Origin: Lacibacter luteus
GTDB lineage: Bacteria; Bacteroidota; Bacteroidia; Chitinophagales; Chitinophagaceae
DNA length: 64,000 nucleotides
Assembly (NCBI RefSeq): GCF_004118265.1
Contig: NZ_SDHW01000001.1
Span: 434,001 to 498,000, forward strand
Direction of reading: 5' to 3'
Both the position numbers and the translations under genes were made by a program. A model generated the notes under the pieces. The model was given only the letters and a program-made list of their open reading frames with translations, did no database searches and had not been told where the DNA came from. Within the stretch, counting starts at the first letter, position 1; the number at the start of each line of letters is the position of its first letter. Shown here piece after piece: positions 24,944 to 34,753 of the stretch.

Positions 24944-26611
24944 ATGAAGAAAATTCTTTCGGCAATATTGTTCAGCTTTGTATTTGCAATGACGAATGCT
25001 CAAACATTTAACAATCCCATACTGGCCGGGTTTTATCCTGATCCAAGTATTTGTCGTGTAGGCAATGACTATTATGTTACTACTTCCACATTTGCTTATT
25101 TCCCGGGGCTTCCGATCTTCCACAGTACCGACCTGGTAAACTGGAAGCAGATCGGCAACGCAATGGATCGTGAAGAACAACTCGATCAAACCAATGCGGG
25201 TGTTTCAAGAGGTTTGTTTGCGCCAACCATCCGCTACCATAAAGGAACGTTTTATATTCTTTGTACGCTGATCGATAAAAAAGGAAACTTCATTATCACT
25301 GCAAAAGATCCGAAAGGCCCGTGGAGTAATCCTATCTGGTTGCCGCAGGTACGTGGTATTGATCCATCAATTGATTTTGTTGATGACAAAGCCTATGTTG
25401 TTTACAACAATGATGCGCCGGATAACAAACCATTGTACAATGGTCACCGTACCATCCGCATGTATGAATTTGATATTAATGCGATGAAAGTGGTGGGTGA
25501 AGAAATTTTATTGGTGAATGGCGGAACCGATCTTTCCAAAAAACCAATCTGGATCGAAGCGCCACATCTCTTTAAAAAAGATGATTGGTACTACCTCATC
25601 TGTGCAGAAGGTGGTACAGGCTACAATCATACAGAAGTTGTGTTCAGAAGCAAATCAGTGAAAGGGCCTTATGTTCCCTATCAAAATAATCCCATCCTCA
25701 CACAAAAACATTTAGATAAAAAACGTGCCAACCCGATTACAACAACCGGTCATGCCGATTTTGTAGAAACACCGGATGGAAAATGGTATGCAGTTTTTCT
25801 CGCCTGTCGTCCTTATGATGATGATTTTTATACAACCGGTCGTGAAACATTTTTATTACCTGTAGAATGGAGAGACGGATGGCCGCATATTCTGGAAGGT
25901 GATGCAACAGTGCCTTACACATTACCCGTCCCTCTACCAGCCATTACCAAAAAAGTAAACAACCCGTTTGGTGGTAACGTTACATTCAAAGATGATTTTA
26001 AGAGTGACAAGTTTGATTTCCGTTATCTCTTCTTACGCAATCCGGAAACAGCTGCTTACAGTTTAACTACTAAAAAAGGATTTCTGCAATTGGCATTACG
26101 TCCGCAAACAGCAACAGAACGTAAAAGTCCTTCGTTCCTTGGTTACCGTCAGAACAATTTGAAAGGATACGCAGCAACAAGCATCAACTTTTCACCTGCG
26201 TCAGAAAAAGAAAAAGCAGGTATGCTCATTTTCCAAAGCGAAAATTTTTATTACTTTTTATGTAAGTCAGTTGAAAATGGAATACCTGTTGTGCAGTTAT
26301 TCAAATCACCCGCAAGAGGAAAAACAGAGCCGGAATTACTGGCTTCGCAAAAATTAAATTCAACAAAAGAACTGTTCTTGAAAATTGAAGCAAGAGCCAA
26401 CACGTATGCGTTCTTTTTTGCAGAAAAGAAAAATGACTGGAAGCTGTTGAAAGACGGCGTTGATGGTTCGTTTCTTACCACAAAAGTTGCAGGTGGATTT
26501 GTAGGAAGCCTGTTTGCATTATATGGCACTTCAAACGGAGCACCAACATCAACAGTGGCTTTGTACGATTGGTTTGAGTACAAAGGAAATGATGATGCGT
26601 TTAAAAAATAA
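24944..26611 (+). CDS. Exported GH43 beta-xylosidase / arabinofuranosidase
   Basis: This 555-residue enzyme has a signal peptide (residues 1-19, ending MTNA). It has a GH43 propeller (D33 in YPDPS, D140 in GIDPS, E205 in WIEAPHLF) and a C-terminal beta-sandwich domain from about residue 345, the layout of XynB-like beta-xylosidases (GH43 subfamilies 11/12). It starts 4 bases after the preceding stop, so translation is probably coupled. It likely trims xylo-oligosaccharides or arabinose branches in the periplasm. Confidence 0.92.
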   Translation: MKKILSAILFSFVFAMTNAQTFNNPILAGFYPDPSICRVGNDYYVTTSTFAYFPGLPIFHSTDLVNWKQIGNAMDREEQLDQTNAGVSRGLFAPTIRYHKGTFYILCTLIDKKGNFIITAKDPKGPWSNPIWLPQVRGIDPSIDFVDDKAYVVYNNDAPDNKPLYNGHRTIRMYEFDINAMKVVGEEILLVNGGTDLSKKPIWIEAPHLFKKDDWYYLICAEGGTGYNHTEVVFRSKSVKGPYVPYQNNPILTQKHLDKKRANPITTTGHADFVETPDGKWYAVFLACRPYDDDFYTTGRETFLLPVEWRDGWPHILEGDATVPYTLPVPLPAITKKVNNPFGGNVTFKDDFKSDKFDFRYLFLRNPETAAYSLTTKKGFLQLALRPQTATERKSPSFLGYRQNNLKGYAATSINFSPASEKEKAGMLIFQSENFYYFLCKSVENGIPVVQLFKSPARGKTEPELLASQKLNSTKELFLKIEARANTYAFFFAEKKNDWKLLKDGVDGSFLTTKVAGGFVGSLFALYGTSNGAPTSTVALYDWFEYKGNDDAFKK

Positions 26612-26657
26612 ACAGATAAACAAACTTTTCAGATAAACCGGATCAAAACAATCAACA

Positions 26658-29273
26658 ATGAAAATCGTTCTTGCAATCGTCAGTACAGTGCTTGCCCTTA
26701 CAGCATCGGCGCAGGATTACAAATCATTCCCGATGTGGAATCCAAAACTTTCCATTGAACAACGGGTGAATGATGTAGTGAGTCGTTTAACATTGGAAGA
26801 GAAAGTTGCACAGATGCTCAATGCAACACCGGCTATTCCACGTCTCGGTATTCCGGCTTATGATTGGTGGAATGAGGTATTGCATGGTGTTGCACGTACG
26901 CCTTTTAAAACAACAGTATTCCCGCAGGCAATTGGCATGGCTGCAACATGGGATACCAATTCATTGTTCCGCATGGCTGATTACTCTGCATTAGAAGGCA
27001 GAGCTATTTACAGCAAAGCAGTTGAACAGGGACGAACAGCCGAACGATACCTTGGTCTTACTTACTGGACACCCAACATTAACATTTTTCGTGATCCCCG
27101 ATGGGGCCGTGGACAGGAAACGTACGGTGAAGATCCATTCCTAACGGCCATGCTTGGGCGCTCTTTTGTACGTGGCTTACAGGGTGAAGACCCTAAATAT
27201 CTCAAGGCAGCAGCATGTGCCAAGCACTATGCAGTACACAGCGGTCCTGAACCAACACGACACTCCGATAATTTTAATCCTACTGCTTATGATCTGTGGG
27301 ATACCTATCTCCCTGCATTTAAAGAATTGATCGTTGATGCAAATGTGGCGGGTGTAATGTGTGCTTACAATGCTGTTGATAAACAACCTTGCTGCGGCAA
27401 TGATCAGTTGATGAATGATATTCTCCGCAAGCAATGGAAGTTTAATGGCTACGTAACAAGCGATTGCTGGGCTGTTGATGATTTTTATAAATATCACAAA
27501 ACACATAAGGACGCAACTGTATCGGCCGTTGATGCAGTGGTTCATGGAACAGACCTGGAGTGTGGCGTTACAGTTTACAAAACATTGGTTGATGCAGTAA
27601 AGAATGGGTTGATCACGGAGGCACAACTTGATGTTTCGTTGAAACGTTTGTTTACCATCCGTTACCGTTTAGGTATGTTCGATCCGGTATCGATGGTGAA
27701 GTATGCTCAAACACCTTCTTCTGTTTTGGAGAGTGCACAGCATAAAGCACATGCGTTAAAAATGGCGCAACAATCGATCGTGCTGTTAAAGAATGAAAAC
27801 AATACATTGCCGCTGAGTAAAAAAATAAAAAAGATCGTGGTGTTAGGTCCTAACGCCGACAACAGTATTGCAGTGCTGGGAAACTACAATGGCACACCTT
27901 CTGAAATTATAACCATACTGAAAGGAATTCAAAATAAAGTGGGCAGTTCGGTTGAAGTGGTTTATGAAAAAGCGATCAATTTCACCAACGACACATCGTT
28001 GGTGTATGCCGATGTGAGTGATCAGTATTTGTATGAAGGAAAAAAAGGATTCAAAGCAGAATACTATTCGAACAAAGATTTGCAGGGAGAACCTGCTGTT
28101 GTGCAAACAGAAGCAGGCGTTGATCATTTCTGGCAGGAAGGACAACAGGTATTAGGAAATATCCGTGCAAACAATTTCTCTGCACGTTATACAACCAACT
28201 TCACTGCTGCAAATGATGGTTCAATTCTGTTTGAAGTAGAAGCAGATGATGGCTATAAACTTTCAGTTGATGAGAAAGAAGTGTTGAATGCCTGGACAAG
28301 AAACCGTTGGGGTGCACGCACCTATCGTTTAAAAACTGAAAAAGGAAAAACCTACAAGCTGGTTCTGGAATATTGGCAGGGCGAAGGAAAGGCAAATGTA
28401 AAATTGAAAGCAGGCAACTTAGCACAACTGAACTATGCTTCATTACTCAAAAAAGTAAGCGATGCAGATGCAATTGTTTATGCAGGTGGCATCTCCCCAC
28501 AGCTCGAAGGTGAAGAAATGCGTGTTGATTTTCCGGGCTTTAATGGCGGTGATCGTACAACCATTGCTTTGCCAACAGTGCAAACTGAATTGATGAAAAA
28601 ACTTCATGCAACCGGAAAGCCTGTTGTATTTGTAATGCTCACAGGTAGTGCCATTGCCACACCTTGGGAAAGTGAAAACCTTCCTGCTATTGTGAACGCA
28701 TGGTATGGTGGACAAAGTGCAGGCACTGCTGTTGCTGATGTACTGTTTGGTGATTATAATCCTGCCGGTCGTTTACCTGTTACATTTTATAAGAGTGATA
28801 GCGATCTGCCAGGCTTCAGCGATTATTCAATGGAAGGAAGAACCTATCGTTATTTCAAAGGTGAAGCATTGTATCCGTTTGGTCATGGTTTGAGTTATTC
28901 AAACTTTAACTACAGTGGATTACAGTTGCCCAAAACAACTGCAGCCAACAAGGCTGTTACAGTTACAGTAACGGTAAAGAATACAAGTAAACGTGATGGT
29001 GATGAAGTGGTGCAGTTGTACGTATCACATCAAACAAAAAGCAAGGCACCCGTTCGTGCATTAAAAGGTTTTAAACGCATTGCATTAAAAGCTGGCGAAA
29101 GCAAAACCATCAGCTTTAAACTTACACCCGAAGAATTATCGCTGGTAAATGAAACAACGGGCAAGTACTATCAGCCAAAAGGAAAAATGCAGATCAGTGT
29201 GGGTGGTGGTCAGCCGGGTGTAAAGAATAAAACAACAAGTAATGTATTAAGCAGTTCAATACAAGTTCTTTAA
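26658..29273 (+). CDS. GH3 beta-xylosidase/glucosidase with PA14 insert
   Basis: This 871-residue exported enzyme has a signal peptide (ending TASA). It has a GH3 N-terminal barrel with substrate motif YDWWNEVLHGVAR (68-80), KH pair K189-H190 and nucleophile D269 (VTSDCWAVDDF). It also has an alpha/beta sandwich domain, an inserted PA14 domain (about 455-600, KGFKAEYYSNKDLQGEP onward) and a C-terminal fibronectin-III-like domain. The WNE-LHG pattern is typical of Xyl3-type beta-xylosidases. The PA14 insertion usually shapes substrate choice. It follows GH43 in the same run. Confidence 0.93.
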   Translation: MKIVLAIVSTVLALTASAQDYKSFPMWNPKLSIEQRVNDVVSRLTLEEKVAQMLNATPAIPRLGIPAYDWWNEVLHGVARTPFKTTVFPQAIGMAATWDTNSLFRMADYSALEGRAIYSKAVEQGRTAERYLGLTYWTPNINIFRDPRWGRGQETYGEDPFLTAMLGRSFVRGLQGEDPKYLKAAACAKHYAVHSGPEPTRHSDNFNPTAYDLWDTYLPAFKELIVDANVAGVMCAYNAVDKQPCCGNDQLMNDILRKQWKFNGYVTSDCWAVDDFYKYHKTHKDATVSAVDAVVHGTDLECGVTVYKTLVDAVKNGLITEAQLDVSLKRLFTIRYRLGMFDPVSMVKYAQTPSSVLESAQHKAHALKMAQQSIVLLKNENNTLPLSKKIKKIVVLGPNADNSIAVLGNYNGTPSEIITILKGIQNKVGSSVEVVYEKAINFTNDTSLVYADVSDQYLYEGKKGFKAEYYSNKDLQGEPAVVQTEAGVDHFWQEGQQVLGNIRANNFSARYTTNFTAANDGSILFEVEADDGYKLSVDEKEVLNAWTRNRWGARTYRLKTEKGKTYKLVLEYWQGEGKANVKLKAGNLAQLNYASLLKKVSDADAIVYAGGISPQLEGEEMRVDFPGFNGGDRTTIALPTVQTELMKKLHATGKPVVFVMLTGSAIATPWESENLPAIVNAWYGGQSAGTAVADVLFGDYNPAGRLPVTFYKSDSDLPGFSDYSMEGRTYRYFKGEALYPFGHGLSYSNFNYSGLQLPKTTAANKAVTVTVTVKNTSKRDGDEVVQLYVSHQTKSKAPVRALKGFKRIALKAGESKTISFKLTPEELSLVNETTGKYYQPKGKMQISVGGGQPGVKNKTTSNVLSSSIQVL

Positions 29274-29306
29274 ACTTACTATTAACGATTACCTAAATCA
29301 TATGCC

Positions 29307-30683
29307 ATGAAAAAAAGAAATCAATCACGCAGAGAGTTTTTAGAAACATCGTTGAAAGCTTCTGCCCTGCTTGCCTTTCCTACCATTGTTCCTGCAACTG
29401 TGTTTGGAAAAAATGCACCGAGTAACCGCATTAATATTGCAGCCATTGGAACCGGACGTATTTCACGTGGGCATGATATGCCCGGTGTTTGGAAATATGA
29501 TTATGCACAAATCATGGCTGTTTGTGATGTTGATTTGAAGCGTGCAAATGAAGGTAAGCAACTGGTGAATGAATTTTACTCGAAGCGTGATAACAAACCT
29601 TTCGATGGCGTGAAAGTGTACACCGATTTCAGAGAAGTGTTACAAAACAAAGATGTGGATGCAGTGTTGATCAGTACACCCGATCATACACATGCCATGA
29701 TTGGTGTTGCAGCAGCACGTGCAGGAAAACATATTTATATGCAAAAGCCTGCATCATTAACGATTGCCGAAGGAAGAGTGATCAGTAATGTAGTGCAAAA
29801 GAGCGGCGTTAAATTTCAGATCGGCAGTCAGCAACGCAGTGCCGAACAATTCCGTTATGGAGCAGAACTTGTTCGTAATGGCCGTATCGGCGAATTAAAA
29901 ACGGTGTATGTTGGTTTACCCGGCGATCCTCCCGGCGGAAAGAAAGAAGAAATGCCGTTGCCAAAAGATTTTAATTATGATATGTGGCTTGCATCAACAC
30001 CTGAAGTGTATTATACTGAAGAAAGGGTGCATCCGCAGGTTGGGTATAATCGTCCGGGTTGGTTACGTTGCGAACAGTTTGGTGCAGGTATGATCACAGG
30101 CTGGGGTGCACATCATATTGATAGTGCTCATTGGGGCATGGGTATGGAAGCAAGTGGCCCTGTTGAAATATGGACAGACCATGTTGAGTTTGCAACAGGT
30201 GGCTTGTGGGATGTGCATGGTATTTTTAAAACAGGTGCCAAATATGCAAACGGTGTAACGATGATCGTTAGCAATGAATTTCAGAACGGGATTAAGTTTG
30301 AAGGAACAAAAGGCTGGGTATTTGTTTCAAGAGGTGATTACCAGGCTACATCAAGCGATCCGAATGTTGGAACAACACAGGCGAAAAAAATTGACGCAAG
30401 TGATCCTTCTATTCTTACATCGGTGATCGGTGAAAAAGAATTTCATTTTACCGTTAGTAAAGATCATCATGGCAATTGGTTAGAAGCCATTCGTGATAAC
30501 AAAAAAACGATTGCACCAGTTGAAGAAGCACATCGTGCATGCTCTGCCTGTTTATTGCATCATATTTCCATGAAGCTGAAACGCAAATTGCAATGGGATC
30601 CTGCGAAAGAGCAATTCATCAATGATGCAGAAGCAAACAAGATGTTATCCCGCCCGCAACGTAAAGGGTATGAAGTAAAATAA
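29307..30683 (+). CDS. Tat-exported Gfo/Idh/MocA oxidoreductase (first copy)
   Basis: This 458-residue NAD(P)-dependent oxidoreductase has a twin-arginine signal (QSRREFLETSLKASALLAF, residues 6-24), so it should be exported folded with cofactor. The Rossmann motif is IAAIGTGRISRGH near 43-55. The usual EKP is changed to QKP (YMQKPASLT), keeping the catalytic lysine. Long variants of this kind in Bacteroidota act on sugars, sugar acids or glycosides in the periplasm. The substrate is unknown. It is followed after 14 bases by an exported bicupin. Confidence 0.85.
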   Translation: MKKRNQSRREFLETSLKASALLAFPTIVPATVFGKNAPSNRINIAAIGTGRISRGHDMPGVWKYDYAQIMAVCDVDLKRANEGKQLVNEFYSKRDNKPFDGVKVYTDFREVLQNKDVDAVLISTPDHTHAMIGVAAARAGKHIYMQKPASLTIAEGRVISNVVQKSGVKFQIGSQQRSAEQFRYGAELVRNGRIGELKTVYVGLPGDPPGGKKEEMPLPKDFNYDMWLASTPEVYYTEERVHPQVGYNRPGWLRCEQFGAGMITGWGAHHIDSAHWGMGMEASGPVEIWTDHVEFATGGLWDVHGIFKTGAKYANGVTMIVSNEFQNGIKFEGTKGWVFVSRGDYQATSSDPNVGTTQAKKIDASDPSILTSVIGEKEFHFTVSKDHHGNWLEAIRDNKKTIAPVEEAHRACSACLLHHISMKLKRKLQWDPAKEQFINDAEANKMLSRPQRKGYEVK

Positions 30684-30697
30684 ACCAACACACATTT

Positions 30698-31453
30698 ATG
30701 AAACGACTACTTGCCATTCTCTTGATTACACCCTGTTTGGCTTTTGCGCAAAAGGATTCCATTTTATCCGGTGCTTACAGCTGGCAACAACCAACTGCAC
30801 AAAAAGGAAAAATCAGTTCTGTTGTGTTGCTTGAAGGAAAAGCATACGACTTTGAATGGATGCAATTTGCAGCAAACAGCATCGCCGGAAAAACAGAACT
30901 AAAACAAACTATTCCATCAAACCAGGAGCAATTGCTCATTGTAAAATCCGGGAGTATTACAATTCACTTGGGTGATTCCTCATTTGTATTAGCAGCCAAT
31001 AGTGTGGTTGTTTTAATGCCCGGAGAGAAATACAGTTTATCAAATACTGCAATCACAACAGCTGATTTTTTCAGCATGAAATACAGCAGCAAAAAATCTG
31101 CTGGGACACAACGTTCAGGAAAGTCGTTTGTAAAAATCTGGGAGAACATTCCGTTTAAACCCAATAACAACGGCGGCGGCCGTCGTGATTTTTTTGAACA
31201 GCCAACTGTTCAGCAAAAACGTTTTGAAATGCATGTTACCACCTTGAAAGAAGGATTAAAAAGTCGTGAACCACATACGCACCGTGCAGAAGAGATCATA
31301 CTCATGATCAATGGAGAAACAGAAATGCTGTTAGGGGACAAAACTCATAAAATTCCGGCTGGTGGTTTTTATTATGCAGGAACAAATGTATTACATGGAA
31401 TAAAAAATATCGGCACAAGCCCTTGTATGTATTTCGCCATTCAATTTGAATAA
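30698..31453 (+). CDS. Exported bicupin protein
   Basis: This 251-residue protein has a signal peptide (ending LAFA) and two cupin folds. The first (about 70-125) has few metal ligands. The second carries EPHTHRAEEI near 190 and HGIKN near 234, the likely metal-binding histidines and glutamate. KdgF-like uronate cyclisation or sugar isomerisation would be possible roles, but neither is shown. It lies between an exported oxidoreductase and a carbohydrate esterase. Confidence 0.75.
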   Translation: MKRLLAILLITPCLAFAQKDSILSGAYSWQQPTAQKGKISSVVLLEGKAYDFEWMQFAANSIAGKTELKQTIPSNQEQLLIVKSGSITIHLGDSSFVLAANSVVVLMPGEKYSLSNTAITTADFFSMKYSSKKSAGTQRSGKSFVKIWENIPFKPNNNGGGRRDFFEQPTVQQKRFEMHVTTLKEGLKSREPHTHRAEEIILMINGETEMLLGDKTHKIPAGGFYYAGTNVLHGIKNIGTSPCMYFAIQFE

Positions 31454-31457
31454 GAAC

Positions 31458-33395
31458 ATGAACTATTTAGCAACATCGTTACGCATTCTTTCCATTCTTG
31501 TTTTTGTAGTATTTACAACAAAAGCACAGGTAAAACTTCCGCAGATCGTTCGGGACAGTATGATCCTGCAAAGAGATGTGCCTGTAAACATCTGGGGATG
31601 GAGTGCAGCGAATGAAAAAGTAAGTGTAAAATTTAACGGCAAAACCTACAATACAAAAGGCAATGCCGAAGGTAAGTGGATCATAAAACTTCCTGCAACA
31701 AAAGCAGGTGGCCCTTATAACATTGATATTACTGCCAGCAACAAGATCAGCATCAAAGAAATTCTATTTGGCGATGTTTGGTTTTGCAGCGGACAATCGA
31801 ACATGGTGCATCAACTCAACATTCATGATGTAACCTATGCAAAAGACATAGCTGAAGCAAACGATCCGCAGATACGGCAATTCTGGATACCGACACTCAC
31901 CAATATGAATGCGCCACAACAGCAGTTGCCAAGTGGTTACTGGAAAGCAGCAGTTGGCGAAGATGTTCGTCCTTTCTCTGCAGTTGCTTATTTCTTTGCA
32001 AAGCATTTGTATGCACAATACAAAGTACCGATCGGTATCATTAATGCAAGTGTTGGCGGCACACCCATTGAAGCATGGACAAGTGAAGAAGGCTTAAAAG
32101 ACTTTGTAACCTTGCAAACTACCATTGCAAAAAATAAAGACACAGCTTATATCAACAGCTTTAACCGCAGACCAAGCAATACGCCACGCATTGCTCCTCC
32201 TGTTGATGCAGGTTTAGCAGGTGCATTAAAATGGTTTGATGTAAACTACAGTCCGAAAGGTTGGCGACCAATCAATATTCCCGGCTATTGGGAAGACCAG
32301 GGAATAAAAGATCTGAATGGTGTTGTTTGGTTTCGGAAAGAAATTGACATACCAGCTTCAATGGTTGGTAAAGTAGCGAAAGTTTTTCTTGGAAGAATTA
32401 TTGATGCAGATGAATTATACATCAACGGAAAATTAGTCGGCAACACAACTTATCAATATCCGCAACGGAGATACAGCGTTCCGGCAAACATATTAAAAGC
32501 AGGCAAAAATATTTTTGTTATCCGTGTTACAAACAATGCAGGCAAAGGCGGATTTGTAACAGATAAACCTTACTGCATTTTTTCAGGCAATGATACGGTT
32601 GATCTGAAAGGAACATGGCAATATAAAGTCGGGCTTGTAAACAGACCGTTTGCAGGCGGCGGGTTCGGTGGCGGCATCAGTGCACAAAATCAACCAACAG
32701 CTTTGTATAACGCCATGGTTGCTCCCGAAATAAATTATACCATCAAAGGTTTTTGTTGGTACCAGGGTGAAAGCAATGCAGGCCGCCCACAGGAATATGG
32801 TGCATTGTTAACCGCACTCATCAACGATTGGCGCACAAAATGGAAGCAAGGTACTTTACCATTCTTGTATGTGCAGCTTCCCGGTTTTATGGATTACAAT
32901 TACCTGCCTTCAGAAAGTGGATGGGCTGTATTACGTCACGAACAATTAAAAACACTTTCTGTTCCTAACACGGCAATGGCCGTTGCCATTGATCTTGGCG
33001 AGTGGAACGATATTCATCCGGATAATAAAAAAGATGTGGGTATTCGTTTAGCATTGGCAGCTAGAAAGCTTGCGTACAACGAAAACATGGTTTATTCAGG
33101 TCCGCTTTATCAATCAGCAAAAACAGAAGGTAATAAGATCATCATCTCCTTTACCAATATTGGCAGCGGATTAATCACAAATGATGGTGAAGAATTAAGT
33201 GAGTTTGCTATTGCCGGTGCCGACAAAAAATTTGTATGGGCTAAAGCAAAAATTGAAGGCGATAAAATAATTGTGTGGAATGATGAAGTGAAAGAACCAA
33301 TGTATGTACGTTATGCATGGGCCGATAATCCGGTGAATCCGAATCTGTACAATAAAGAAAACTTACCTGCATCGCCGTTTAAAACCGATCAATAG
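31458..33395 (+). CDS. Carbohydrate acetylesterase, sialate O-acetylesterase-like (SGNH fold)
   Basis: This 645-residue exported esterase has a signal peptide (MNYLATSLRILSILVFVVF, then TTKA). The SGNH motifs are visible: FGDVWFCSGQSNM (S114 nucleophile), WYQGESNAG near 432 and DIHPDNK near 515. A jelly-roll domain resembling those of GH2 enzymes is inserted in the middle (PGYWEDQGI to VIRVTNNAG, about 275-365). Such proteins are CE20-like or SASA family. In this cluster acetyl groups on xylan are the likely target. A TTG start at 31446 would overlap the bicupin gene; the ATG at 31458 is preferred. Confidence 0.87.
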   Translation: MNYLATSLRILSILVFVVFTTKAQVKLPQIVRDSMILQRDVPVNIWGWSAANEKVSVKFNGKTYNTKGNAEGKWIIKLPATKAGGPYNIDITASNKISIKEILFGDVWFCSGQSNMVHQLNIHDVTYAKDIAEANDPQIRQFWIPTLTNMNAPQQQLPSGYWKAAVGEDVRPFSAVAYFFAKHLYAQYKVPIGIINASVGGTPIEAWTSEEGLKDFVTLQTTIAKNKDTAYINSFNRRPSNTPRIAPPVDAGLAGALKWFDVNYSPKGWRPINIPGYWEDQGIKDLNGVVWFRKEIDIPASMVGKVAKVFLGRIIDADELYINGKLVGNTTYQYPQRRYSVPANILKAGKNIFVIRVTNNAGKGGFVTDKPYCIFSGNDTVDLKGTWQYKVGLVNRPFAGGGFGGGISAQNQPTALYNAMVAPEINYTIKGFCWYQGESNAGRPQEYGALLTALINDWRTKWKQGTLPFLYVQLPGFMDYNYLPSESGWAVLRHEQLKTLSVPNTAMAVAIDLGEWNDIHPDNKKDVGIRLALAARKLAYNENMVYSGPLYQSAKTEGNKIIISFTNIGSGLITNDGEELSEFAIAGADKKFVWAKAKIEGDKIIVWNDEVKEPMYVRYAWADNPVNPNLYNKENLPASPFKTDQ

Positions 33396-33444
33396 AAATT
33401 CTTAGCAAACAATCGATCTATAACACTTAACGCTCAACTGCCAA

Positions 33445-34716
33445 ATGAAAAAAAAGCAAAACCGCCTTGTGTGGATTACCGTAACCATGCATGTTCTTTT
33501 GTTCATGCTCGTTATAACTGCCTGTAAAAAGAAAGGAAATCCGGAACCATCACCCCGCCCTGTTGTTACACTCATTGCAGAAGTAACAATTTCTGCCAAT
33601 CAAACTTACCAGACAATTGACGGATTTGGTTGTGCTACTGTTTTCCGTCCATCGAATGCTTCGTTAACGAATGATGAACTGGACAGATTGTTTGGTAAAG
33701 CGAACGGGCAGATCGGTTTAAACATCTTACGCATCCGTATTGCAGAAGATGATTACTGGCGTTCACTCGAACTTGCAAATGCAAAAGGTGCTATACAACG
33801 TGGAGCTTTAGTACTGGCTACACCGTGGAGTCCGCCATCAAAATTCAAAACAAATAAAACGCTTATTGGCGGATCGCTGATTGCAGACAGTGGTGCAGCT
33901 TATGCAACTTACCTTAACGGTTTTGCAAATTATATGTCTGCGAACGGAGCGCCTGTTTATGCAGTATCTGTACAAAATGAACCGGATATTAAAGTGAGTT
34001 ATGAAAGTTGCGACTGGACAGCCGCTGAAATGCTGAACTTTCTTAAAACACATGGTCACCTTATAAGCAGTACAAAACTGATGGCACCGGAATCGTTCAA
34101 CAATAACCAAACCTACAGCAACACTTTGTTAAGTGATGCCGGTGCAGCTGCGAATATCGATTTAATCGGCGGTCATATTTATGGCAGCGGTATTACCGAA
34201 AATGCCTTGGCAAAAACATTGAATAAACCGGTATGGATGACAGAACATCTTGATACCAATTACACACATTTTGCAAGCATTGGCACAGCAGCAGAAATTC
34301 ACGACTGTTTTACCAAAGCAAATTTCAGTGCGTATATCTGGTGGTATGGCAAACGTTTTTACGGACCTATAGGTGAAGATGGCACTGTAACAAAACGAGG
34401 ATACATCATGTCGCAGTTTGCAAGATTTATTACTCCCGGTTCTGTACGTTTAGGTACAGGAGGCAATACACAAGCCGAGGCACGTGTATCGGCTTACAGA
34501 ACCAGTGCAGGAAAAAGAATTATTGTAGTGGTAAACAGTTATGCAGCCATTGTAAAGCAAACCATCAATATCAGCAATGCAACGGTTGGCGATTTTATTC
34601 CATACAGTACAACTGAAACTACCAATGTAGCTGCAGGAACAAAGATTACCGCAACAAACAACAGCTTTACCTACAACCTGCAACCGTTAAGTGTTACAAC
34701 TTTTGTAGAACAATAG
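33445..34716 (+). CDS. xynC: GH30 glucuronoxylanase
   Basis: This 423-residue enzyme has an N-terminal lipobox (VITAC, C27), so it is probably a lipoprotein. The GH30 core opens QTYQTIDGFGCATVF (54-68). Acid/base is E179 (VQNEPD) and nucleophile E267 (WMTEHLD). The following loop YIWWYGKRFYGP (298-309) keeps an arginine (R304) at about the place where subfamily 8 enzymes bind the glucuronic acid branch. It should therefore cut xylan next to MeGlcA branches. A C-terminal beta-sandwich completes the fold. Confidence 0.9.
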   Translation: MKKKQNRLVWITVTMHVLLFMLVITACKKKGNPEPSPRPVVTLIAEVTISANQTYQTIDGFGCATVFRPSNASLTNDELDRLFGKANGQIGLNILRIRIAEDDYWRSLELANAKGAIQRGALVLATPWSPPSKFKTNKTLIGGSLIADSGAAYATYLNGFANYMSANGAPVYAVSVQNEPDIKVSYESCDWTAAEMLNFLKTHGHLISSTKLMAPESFNNNQTYSNTLLSDAGAAANIDLIGGHIYGSGITENALAKTLNKPVWMTEHLDTNYTHFASIGTAAEIHDCFTKANFSAYIWWYGKRFYGPIGEDGTVTKRGYIMSQFARFITPGSVRLGTGGNTQAEARVSAYRTSAGKRIIVVVNSYAAIVKQTINISNATVGDFIPYSTTETTNVAAGTKITATNNSFTYNLQPLSVTTFVEQ

Positions 34717-34753
34717 ATCATCCGCATTTATTCAACAAACACAAACAGTCGTC

